From positions 1 to 42,865 of the forward strand of contig CANIRG010000004.1 of the NCBI GenBank assembly GCA_947469635.1: a stretch of DNA of 42,865 nucleotides, in the 5' to 3' direction. The notes beneath the pieces are model-generated. The model was not told the origin of the DNA. It did no database searches and saw only the letters and a list, made by a program, of their open reading frames with translations. Below, piece by piece: positions 15,844 through 22,302 of the stretch. The first letter of the stretch is position 1. Each line of letters begins with the position of its first letter. Made by a program: the position numbers and the translations under genes. Source of the stretch: Rhodospirillales bacterium (lineage in GTDB: Bacteria > Pseudomonadota > Alphaproteobacteria > Reyranellales > Reyranellaceae).

Positions 15844-16646
15844 CGGCGGAACTCGAGCTCCTCGCCTCCCGAAGGGTCGGCGCAGCGCAATGCCTTGTCG
15901 TCGATGCGACGGCAATTGAAGACCGTCTTGGGCCAATGGGTGCTGTCCGGGCAGGTCGCGGGCTTCGTCGTCATGCGCAGCGTCCCGTCACCCGCGAAGG
16001 CGGCCGTGATCGGCGCCTCGCAACTCGTCGGTCCGGGCGGCGGGCAGTCTTCGCCGCGCACTTCGGCCTTTCCCGACCCGGTCGGATCCAGGCACAGGCG
16101 GACGGCCTTGATCACAAGGCAGATATCGGGGTTCTTCTCCCGCACGCCGATGGGGCGTTTGATTTCCTTGCCGAGCTGCCAGCAGCCATTGAGGACGCTG
16201 ATGTCCTTGTTGGCCCACTTGTCCTGGGGGAAATCCTGCCCCGGAGCTGACGGCGGGCTGGTCGGTGGCCTCTGCGGCTCACGCCCGGCAACCTCGGGGC
16301 CGCGGATCCCCGGTGGTCCCTGAACGCCCGGTCCCTGCCCCTGCGGCCTCGGGCGGGCAGCGACCTCGGGCGGGCGTGCCGGAGGCATGGACTGGGCGAT
16401 GCAGCTCGCGCGCTGCTGCAGCAGGCGCACCTGCAGCTGAAGGGCTTGCTCGCGCAGCTGGCGCGTGCGGTCGGCGTCGGTGGGAGCTGCCGCCTTGCGC
16501 TCCAGGCAATAGGCTAAGCCCAGCCGATGCCAGGAGCCGTAGCCCGGCAGCACCAGCCCGCAGGCGCGCAGCAACACGAACAGCGAAGCGGCAATCAACA
16601 GGACGAAGGCCAGCCAAAGGACGGCCGACACAATCAACGGGGGCAT
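15840..16646 (-). CDS. Membrane-anchored, proline-rich, cysteine-rich C-terminal domain protein
   Basis: The 268-residue protein has a membrane helix at about 5-27 and a helical, Gln/Arg-rich segment (60-82). A Pro/Gly-rich linker follows (90-140), then a compact domain (about 150-268) with eight cysteines: C155, C176, C185, C201, C209, C232, C245 and C255. The domain starts [11 protein letters not shown] and ends [19 protein letters not shown]. The pattern of Cys and GxW recalls the terminal domain of SrfA-type proteins, but I am not sure. The anchor plus disulphide-rich domain suggests that it faces the periplasm. It follows the DUF1598-like gene by about 41 bases. Confidence 0.65.
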   Translation of the reverse strand: MPPLIVSAVLWLAFVLLIAASLFVLLRACGLVLPGYGSWHRLGLAYCLERKAAAPTDADRTRQLREQALQLQVRLLQQRASCIAQSMPPARPPEVAARPRPQGQGPGVQGPPGIRGPEVAGREPQRPPTSPPSAPGQDFPQDKWANKDISVLNGCWQLGKEIKRPIGVREKNPDICLVIKAVRLCLDPTGSGKAEVRGEDCPPPGPTSCEAPITAAFAGDGTLRMTTKPATCPDSTHWPKTVFNCRRIDDKALRCADPSGGEELEFRR

Positions 16647-16687
16647 GCTTCTCGCCACAGCTCGATCCGGTTGCGGCGAGATGACGA

Positions 16688-17959
16688 TCAGGGGCCGAAG
16701 AGTCTGGAGCGCGTCACGTTCCAGGCAAGCTTGTCCGACTCGGGCCGGGAGCCAAGGACGCTTTGCCCCGCAAGCTGGATCTGGCCGTCCCGATCCTCTT
16801 CCTTTTCGAGCGGCTTGGTGAAGCCGACGTCGACGCCGCCACAGTACATCCTCGAGAACTTGGTCCCGTTGGCGGAGGTCGCGAGCTCGACGCGGCTGAT
16901 GCCCGGCAGCGTCGCCGGCATCTGGACGCGGGGAACCTGATAGCGTTCGACCAGGAATTCGGGATCGAGACCGGCCTGCGCGAAGGCATCCAGGTCGCGC
17001 ATCACGCGGACGAGCGCGAACCAGCGGAAGATGTTGCGCATCTCCTGCCACAGCGGCTCGGCCCGGTAGGTGTCCTCCATCCTGTCGGTCCAGGCGCAGG
17101 TGAAGGCGCGGGCATAGGGGTTGACCTTGCCGGTGGCGATGTGCCGGCCGCCGGAATAGGTCTCGTCTTCGTCCTTGAGCACCACCTGGGTGAGGCCGAA
17201 GCGGATCATGTTCCTGCTTTCACGCGCCTCGCCGTGGGTGAAGCGGCCGGGCGTGAACCAGTAGCGCGTGACGCCCGTCGGGAGATCGTCCTTGGCGCCT
17301 GCAGCGACCTTCCGCCGCCACTCGCCCATGATCGCCTCGGTGTCGCCGAGGAACCGCGACGGGATGGTCAGGGGCTCGAGGCCGGCGCCGACCTTCTTCA
17401 TCCTGTAGTCGGCATCGACCAGGATCTTTGCGATGCGGGTGTGGCGCTGGAAGCCGTCGACCCGCACGGTCTGCGGCGCCGCACACACGTCGGCATACTG
17501 TTTCTGGCCCTGCGGCGTGAAGGTGTTGATCTTGTGCAGGCGCTGGAAGACCTCGGGATCGGGATCGAGCGAGATCGCGGGGCTCTTCGTATAGTCGGCG
17601 ACGTTCTGGGTATCGACGCCGGTGCGGAACTTCGATCGCAGCGCGACGACGAAATCCTCGACCTGCAGCTCGGGCTGGCCGGGCTCGCCGACGCCGTAGA
17701 TCGCGACGTCCTTGTTGTCCTCGTCGATGACGTAGCCGTCGAGCCGGGTGAAGCCCTCCAGGCGCACCGGCCTGCCGGCGGCCAGCGACTCCGAGAGCTG
17801 ACGTAGCGACACGGCCTTTTCCGGCCGTCCCGTGGTGCGGCTCGGGTCGGCGCCGCAGGCCGCCTGCGCGGTCGCGGCGCGGCCGAGGAGTGCTGCCGAT
17901 CCCACCATGACGCTGCCCTTCAGAAGGGCGCGGCGGGAGAGTCCCGAACTTTCAATCAT
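16688..17959 (-). CDS. TAT-exported DUF1598-like protein
   Basis: From the ATG at 17959, which follows GGAGG, the protein is 423 residues. A twin-arginine signal (LSRRALLKGS, residues 7-16) is cleaved around ATAQA, so it should be exported folded. The mature part has YVIDEDNKDVAIYGVGEP followed by LQVEDFVVALRSKF, and DADYRMKKVGAGLE (about 182-195). These match the core pattern I associate with DUF1598, a family best known from planctomycetes. Two Cys late in the chain are noted. Function is unknown. It lies between a coiled-coil protein gene and a membrane-anchored protein gene in one orientation. Confidence 0.65.
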   Translation of the reverse strand: MIESSGLSRRALLKGSVMVGSAALLGRAATAQAACGADPSRTTGRPEKAVSLRQLSESLAAGRPVRLEGFTRLDGYVIDEDNKDVAIYGVGEPGQPELQVEDFVVALRSKFRTGVDTQNVADYTKSPAISLDPDPEVFQRLHKINTFTPQGQKQYADVCAAPQTVRVDGFQRHTRIAKILVDADYRMKKVGAGLEPLTIPSRFLGDTEAIMGEWRRKVAAGAKDDLPTGVTRYWFTPGRFTHGEARESRNMIRFGLTQVVLKDEDETYSGGRHIATGKVNPYARAFTCAWTDRMEDTYRAEPLWQEMRNIFRWFALVRVMRDLDAFAQAGLDPEFLVERYQVPRVQMPATLPGISRVELATSANGTKFSRMYCGGVDVGFTKPLEKEEDRDGQIQLAGQSVLGSRPESDKLAWNVTRSRLFGP

Positions 17960-17976
17960 GCGATCCTCCCTGCCGG

Positions 17977-18753
17977 TCATGTGCCGGGCTTGCGCAAAAG
18001 CTTAAGGACGTCGTTGCGATCGAGGTCCTCGGTCTTGCCCTGCGACTTGACGTCGAGGCGCACCCCGCCTGCCTTCTGCCCCGTGGCGGGACCTCCCGTC
18101 GGCTGCCCCCCGGAAGGTGGGCTGCCGCTGGTTGGCGGGGGCGTTGGGTTCTGCTTCTGCTCAAGCACCTCGCGCACCGTCTTGGCCGCCGGGGTTTCGG
18201 TCGGCTGGGGTACCGGTGGGGGCTTCGCGGGCGTGGGCGTGGGTGCATTCTGTGCAGGATTAACGGTGCCGGAGACGGTCGACTTGCTCGCGGGAGGTCC
18301 GACAGGCTGGGGAGCCGGTGGGGACTTCCCGGGCGTGGGACTGGACGTGGGTGCGTTCTGTCCAGGGTTCACGGTGCCGGAGATGGTCGACTTGTTCGGC
18401 GGAGGTCCGACAGGCTGGGGAGGCTGTGCCGATGCTCGCGGCATCGCTTCCGGATTGGCAGACTCCAAGTTTTTGAGATCCCGCTGCAACTGGTCGATCT
18501 GGGCCTGAATCTTGTCGATATCGGGCTGCATCTTCCGCGCGGCAACATGGTTGCCCTTGTCGACCTCTTTATCTTGCAGATTTTTCCCGTGGGCTAGGAG
18601 CCGTTTCTTAGCGTCGATGCTCTTTTTCAGGGAATCCCGCTGATTGCAGGCGGCATCCTGCTGATTGCAGGCGGAAGCCGGCGGCGACCATAGCGAAAGC
18701 GGAGCGCACGACAGCGTGAGGACGCCAATTGCTCGAACCCAAAGTCCCATCAT
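17977..18753 (-). CDS. Exported coiled-coil and proline-rich repeat protein
   Basis: The 258-residue form starts MMGLWVRAIGVLTLSCAPLS, a signal sequence ending PPASA. The frame stays open to a TTG at 18807, with an ATG at 18795, so the start is uncertain. The mature N-terminus repeats NQQD/NQRD with cysteines (ACNQQDAACNQRD). It then forms a charged coiled coil (DKIQAQIDQLQRDLKNLES). The next region holds two 24-residue copies (113-136 and 149-172; 20 of 24 identical) of a QPVGPP...SGTVNP.QNAPT unit spaced 36 residues apart. The C-terminus is short and basic (DRNDVLKLLRKPGT). It reads like a periplasm-spanning linker or scaffold. Confidence 0.65.
   Translation of the reverse strand: MMGLWVRAIGVLTLSCAPLSLWSPPASACNQQDAACNQRDSLKKSIDAKKRLLAHGKNLQDKEVDKGNHVAARKMQPDIDKIQAQIDQLQRDLKNLESANPEAMPRASAQPPQPVGPPPNKSTISGTVNPGQNAPTSSPTPGKSPPAPQPVGPPASKSTVSGTVNPAQNAPTPTPAKPPPVPQPTETPAAKTVREVLEQKQNPTPPPTSGSPPSGGQPTGGPATGQKAGGVRLDVKSQGKTEDLDRNDVLKLLRKPGT
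18238..18417 (-). repeat. 108-bp-period internal repeat in the proline-rich protein
   Basis: Two copies of a 24-codon unit, 36 codons apart, lie within the coding region of the exported proline-rich protein. They differ at four residues (P/A, N/S, I/V, G/A). Both encode QPVGPP, a KST(I/V)SGTVNP core and QNAPT. The spacing region is also Pro-rich. This looks like an in-frame duplication lengthening a linker. Confidence 0.8.
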
Positions 18754-18832
18754 CGCGTGTTCCCAGCCTTTTGAGAAACTCTGGAGTGACTTCATCCCGG
18801 CTTTCAATGTGAAAGCAAACTACATATGCCCG

Positions 18833-18946
18833 GGCCGAATGCCATTTACGTAGATGCGACGCTGAACGGGTGGGATCTTTGGGCTACTTGGGTCGGTACG
18901 CCATGCTCACCGAGAAGCTGCCACCCGTGTTGGATGGCATTCGGCC
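18833..18946. repeat. Nested inverted repeats between exbD and the coiled-coil gene
   Basis: A perfect 13-base inverted repeat (18833-18845 and 18934-18946, GGCCGAATGCCAT and its complement) encloses an 8-base one (18866-18873 and 18921-18928, ACGGGTGG and its complement). That in turn encloses a 5-base one (18893-18897 and 18909-18913). All are in register, so one transcript could fold into a single stepped stem of about 114 bases. There is no U-run to make it a plain terminator. Confidence 0.65.
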
Positions 18947-18975
18947 ACATCGACGGCGCGAGGTAGCGGACCAGC

Positions 18976-19392
18976 TTACTTCGCCGGCTCGCTGACGAAC
19001 GCCACCTTGCTCAAACCAGCCTTGGAAGCGTCGGCCAGCGTCTCGGCGACGTAGCGGTAGGCCACGTTCTGGTCGGCGCGCAGATAGACTTCCGGCTGCG
19101 GCCGCTTCTGGCCGGCCTCGATGAAGCGCTTCACCGCATCCTCGCGGCTCAGCCGCTCGCCGCCCCAGAACAGCGCACCCGAGGCGTCGATGGCGAACTC
19201 GACCTTCTCGGGTTTCTGGATATCCGCGTTCGCGGTGGCCTTGGGCAGGTCGAGCTTGACCGTGTTGGTGAGAAGCGGCGCGGTGACGATGAAGATCACC
19301 AGCAGCACCAGCACGACGTCGATCAACGGCACCATGTTGATCTCGGCCATCGGCTGGCCCGAGGACTTGCGATCGAAGCTTGCGAAAGCCAT
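18976..19392 (-). CDS. exbD: Biopolymer transport protein ExbD
   Basis: The 138-residue protein has a short cytoplasmic tail, one membrane helix at about 21-40 (INMVPLIDVVLVLLVIFIVT) with the essential Asp in PLIDVVLVLL, and a periplasmic domain (FAIDASGALFWGGERLSRED). It pairs with ExbB to turn the proton gradient into movement of TonB. It is the last gene of the iron-uptake operon and follows exbB by 15 bases. The ATG at 19392 is used. Confidence 0.93.
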   Translation of the reverse strand: MAFASFDRKSSGQPMAEINMVPLIDVVLVLLVIFIVTAPLLTNTVKLDLPKATANADIQKPEKVEFAIDASGALFWGGERLSREDAVKRFIEAGQKRPQPEVYLRADQNVAYRYVAETLADASKAGLSKVAFVSEPAK

Positions 19393-19407
19393 GGGGGATC
19401 TCCTGCT

Positions 19408-20154
19408 CTACTGGACCGCGGTGAGGGTGACGTTGCCGGGCTTGGGGGGCCGTGTCGGCGTGGAGGCTTGCAGGGCCTGGCCCATCGACAGGAAGGTCAG
19501 CAGCTCGAAGGCGAAGGCGTCGAGCTTGGCCGAGAGCACCCGATTGGCGCGCGTCAGCCAGTTGTAGCCCATCACCGCCGGCAGGGCGACGGCAAGGCCG
19601 ATGCCGGTCATGATCAGCGCCTCGCCAACGGGTCCCGCCACCTTGTCGAGCATGCCCGAGCCGCTCATGCCGATGGCGACCAGCGCGTGATAGACGCCCC
19701 ACACCGTGCCGAACAGGCCGACGAACGGCGCCGTGGCACCGATCGTCGCCAGCATGGTGAGGCCGTTCTCGAGCGAGGTGGTCTCCTCGTCGAGCACCTT
19801 CTTGATGGTGCGGGTCAGGAACTCCTGCGAGCTGCCGGCCTCCTCCAGCTTGGCCGAGCCATAGCGCGCGTGATGGGCCTGGGCATGCAGCGAATGCGCG
19901 GTGAGATGGCCGAACGGCTCGTGCACGCCATGGATGCTGAGCTCGTTCTGCACCGCTTCGAGCGAGGTGGCGCTCCAGAAGAAGTCGAGGAACTTCTGGC
20001 TGCGCCGGGAGCGGATCACCTGGCTGATGCCCTTCATGACGATCAGGTACCAGGAGATCGCCGACATCAGCACCAGCACGCCGAGCAGGACCTTCGCCAC
20101 CAAGTCGGCGTTCGCCAGGAAATGGCCGAAACCCAGGGAGGAAGAGTCACCCAT
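19408..20154 (-). CDS. exbB: Biopolymer transport protein ExbB
   Basis: This 248-residue inner-membrane protein has three segments (about 15-40, 135-160 and 175-200). Conserved MotA/TolQ/ExbB regions include LATIGATAPFVGLFGTVWGV and the stretch MTGIGLAVALPAVMGYNWLT. It forms the pentameric proton channel with ExbD and energises TonB. The N-terminal region is short, without the periplasmic extension of some ExbB proteins. It sits between tonB (22 bases upstream) and exbD, all on the minus strand, so the three are probably one translation unit. Confidence 0.93.
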   Translation of the reverse strand: MGDSSSLGFGHFLANADLVAKVLLGVLVLMSAISWYLIVMKGISQVIRSRRSQKFLDFFWSATSLEAVQNELSIHGVHEPFGHLTAHSLHAQAHHARYGSAKLEEAGSSQEFLTRTIKKVLDEETTSLENGLTMLATIGATAPFVGLFGTVWGVYHALVAIGMSGSGMLDKVAGPVGEALIMTGIGLAVALPAVMGYNWLTRANRVLSAKLDAFAFELLTFLSMGQALQASTPTRPPKPGNVTLTAVQ

Positions 20155-20175
20155 GCATCACCTCTACGCTTACTG

Positions 20176-20919
20176 CTACTGCAACACGAAATTGATCGGA
20201 ACCAGCACCCACACGGTCTGCGCGACTCCGCCTTCCGCGTAAGGCCGGAAGCGCGCGGCACGCACTGCGCTCAACCCCGCTTCGTCGAGCGCTTCGTGGC
20301 CGGATGATCGCTGCACCGAAACCTGGGCGGGCCGGCCGGTGACATCGATCAGGACCCGCAGCACGACCGTGCCCTTTTGCCCCGACCGGCGTGCGCGCAC
20401 CGGATAGATCGGGTTGGGCGGATCGAGATAGGCGACCTGCGATGCCGACACCGTCTTGGGAGCGGCAGGCTGCGCTGGCGGTGCCGTCTGCGGGGCGTTC
20501 TCGACCGGGGCAGCCTGTGGTGTCGGGCGCGGCTTGGGCGGCGGCGGCTTGGGTTTTGGCGGCGGCGGCGGTGGCTCCTGGACGGGAAAGACCGGCGGCG
20601 GCAGGTCGGGCAGCGGCGGCTGGATCATCGATTCGAGCTGCGGCTCGGGTTCCGGTGGCGGCGTATCTTCCGGGGGCGGGGTCTCCAATTGCGGCTCGGG
20701 CGGCTGCTCGGCCGGCACCATGCGGATTTCGACCGAGGCGATGTCGCCCACCACCAGCTTGACGGGATCGATCTGGGTCAGCGCCCAGCCGCCCCCTACG
20801 TGGAAGAAGATCACCAGCGCCAGCAGGCCGCGTCGCATGGCAGGCGACAGCGGCGGGCGATAGGCCTGGGTGGCCGTCTCGCGCAGGGTTCCGACGAACT
20901 GGGACGGCGACGCGGTCAT
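20176..20919 (-). CDS. tonB: TonB energy transducer
   Basis: The 247-residue protein has a membrane helix at about 29-46 (RGLLALVIFFHVGGGWALTQ). A long Pro-rich periplasmic stretch follows (about 70-150, runs of PPPPPPKPKPPPPKP). The C-terminal TonB domain (about 170-247) includes NPIYPVRARRSGQKGTVVLR and VQRSSGHEALDEAGLSAVR. It couples the ExbBD motor to the outer-membrane receptor through the receptor's TonB box. The ATG at 20919 is the first plausible start; the frame opens earlier but without family sequence. Confidence 0.93.
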   Translation of the reverse strand: MTASPSQFVGTLRETATQAYRPPLSPAMRRGLLALVIFFHVGGGWALTQIDPVKLVVGDIASVEIRMVPAEQPPEPQLETPPPEDTPPPEPEPQLESMIQPPLPDLPPPVFPVQEPPPPPPKPKPPPPKPRPTPQAAPVENAPQTAPPAQPAAPKTVSASQVAYLDPPNPIYPVRARRSGQKGTVVLRVLIDVTGRPAQVSVQRSSGHEALDEAGLSAVRAARFRPYAEGGVAQTVWVLVPINFVLQ

Positions 20920-20929
20920 CGCGGGATAC

Positions 20930-21601
20930 TTAGGACTGCAACGGCCACAACGCCAGACCGATCGTGGTCGCAACCGAGACGCCGAAGATCGCCATGCCGA
21001 GCCGCCGCCGGCGGTTGGTTTCCCACCACAGGATGGCGCCGCTGATCGACAGGAAGATCAGGCTGCCGGCCAGCGTGTCGATCAGCAGGATCCACGGGAT
21101 CGGCATGCCCGTGCCCTTGTGCAGGTTGGTGAGGGTGGCGACGAAGCCGTTCTCCGTCGTCCGCACGCTCAGCGACTTGTTGCCGGCCCAGTATTCGACC
21201 TGGAAGAGCTTGTTCGGTCCGCCGAAGACGAAGAACCAGCGCTCGGGCTGGGTCAGATTGCGCTGCCCGTCGGCCCAGGGCACGGGCCTGGCGCGCTCGA
21301 CACGCATGGTGTTGGGCGGGCCCTTGGCCTTCAACGCCTGCTGGAGCCAGATTGCCATCGCATCGGCGCTCGCCGGGGCCGGATCGGGCAAGGCCAGCCG
21401 CTGGGTGCTTTGATGCTGGTCTGGCAGCTCGAGCTTGAGGACAGCACGATGGTTCAGCCAGACGCCGCTGACGCCCGTCATCAGGCCGAGCAGCGCACCC
21501 CACAGGCCGAACCAGCCGTGCGTGCGGCGGACCCATTGCACGAAAGTGAGCCGGCGGTTCACGCGCATGCTCCCCAGCCCCGGCACCGCGGCGTCGGCCA
21601 T
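20930..21601 (-). CDS. PepSY-associated membrane protein
   Basis: From the ATG at 21601 the protein is 223 residues. It has a membrane segment after TFVQWVRRTHGWFGLWGA, a periplasmic PepSY-like region, and a second segment (IPWILLIDTLAGSLIFLSIS) before a basic tail and a last short segment. Proteins of this kind often lie in siderophore operons and several act as ferric-siderophore reductases or accessory factors. The ATG shares one base with the PiuC stop (TGATG), showing coupled translation; GGAG lies about 10 bases before it. Confidence 0.85.
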   Translation of the reverse strand: MADAAVPGLGSMRVNRRLTFVQWVRRTHGWFGLWGALLGLMTGVSGVWLNHRAVLKLELPDQHQSTQRLALPDPAPASADAMAIWLQQALKAKGPPNTMRVERARPVPWADGQRNLTQPERWFFVFGGPNKLFQVEYWAGNKSLSVRTTENGFVATLTNLHKGTGMPIPWILLIDTLAGSLIFLSISGAILWWETNRRRRLGMAIFGVSVATTIGLALWPLQS

Positions 21602-22287
21602 CAGGTGTCGCTCCATTCGCGCACGAGGTTGTGGTAGCAGCCGATCAGCGAACGTCGCGCGATCTCGTCGGCATTGGTCTGGTTGAGGCGCTGGATGGCG
21701 CCATCCATCTCGTACAGCAACGTACGCTGCGAATCGCTGCGGATCAGGCTCTGCACCCAGAAGAAGCAGGAGGTGCGCACGCCGCGCGTGATCGGCGCGA
21801 CCTGATGCAGGCTGCTGGCGGGATAGATCACCATGTCGCCCGCCGGCAGCTTCACGCTGTGGCGCCCATAAGTGTCCTCGATCTCCAGCTCGCCGCCGTC
21901 GTAGTCGGCCGGATTGGTGAGGAACAGCGTCGCCGACACGTCGGTCCTGATCTTGCGGCCGTCGTGCGGATGGATGCGCAGGCTGCCGTCGACATGGTCG
22001 CCGAATTTCATGCCGACGCCATAGCGGTTGAACATCGGCGGGTAGATGCTGTTGGGCAGCACGGCGCTGATGAACAGCGTGTTGCGTTCGAGCGCCGGTA
22101 CGACGATGCGCTGGCAGGCGAGCGCCACCTCAGAGCGCTCGTCGACCTGCTGGTTGAACTTGACCGGAGCACCCTGGTAGCCTGCGGTCACGCGCCCATC
22201 GACCCACGCCTCGTTGGCGCGGTCGAGACGCTCGCGCAGGCTCACGAGCTGCGCGGCGTCGAGGACATTGGGCACGCAGACCAACAA
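21601..22287 (-). CDS. piuC: Fe(II)/2-oxoglutarate dioxygenase, PiuC-like
   Basis: This 228-residue protein matches the PiuC/YbiX family. The iron ligands are visible: H98 and D100 in GDHVDGSLR, and H161 in SLHQVAP. R171 in GVRTS would bind 2-oxoglutarate. PiuC genes usually adjoin catecholate-siderophore receptor genes (piuA, fiu), as here; the enzyme's substrate is not established, but it is iron-regulated in other species. It starts 15 bases after the receptor gene, so the two share a transcript. Confidence 0.9.
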   Translation of the reverse strand: MLVCVPNVLDAAQLVSLRERLDRANEAWVDGRVTAGYQGAPVKFNQQVDERSEVALACQRIVVPALERNTLFISAVLPNSIYPPMFNRYGVGMKFGDHVDGSLRIHPHDGRKIRTDVSATLFLTNPADYDGGELEIEDTYGRHSVKLPAGDMVIYPASSLHQVAPITRGVRTSCFFWVQSLIRSDSQRTLLYEMDGAIQRLNQTNADEIARRSLIGCYHNLVREWSDT

Positions 22288-22302
22288 GACCCTGCTCCCC
22301 CG

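Noticed and set aside
18845-18960. 34-codon minus-strand frame starting MWPNAIQHGW after exbD
   Set aside because: It lies inside the nested inverted repeats, has no ribosome-binding site and no coding character.
20520-20680. GC-rich repetitive tract that could be taken for a minisatellite
   Set aside because: It is the proline-rich linker of TonB (PPPKPKPPPPKP), expected in that protein.
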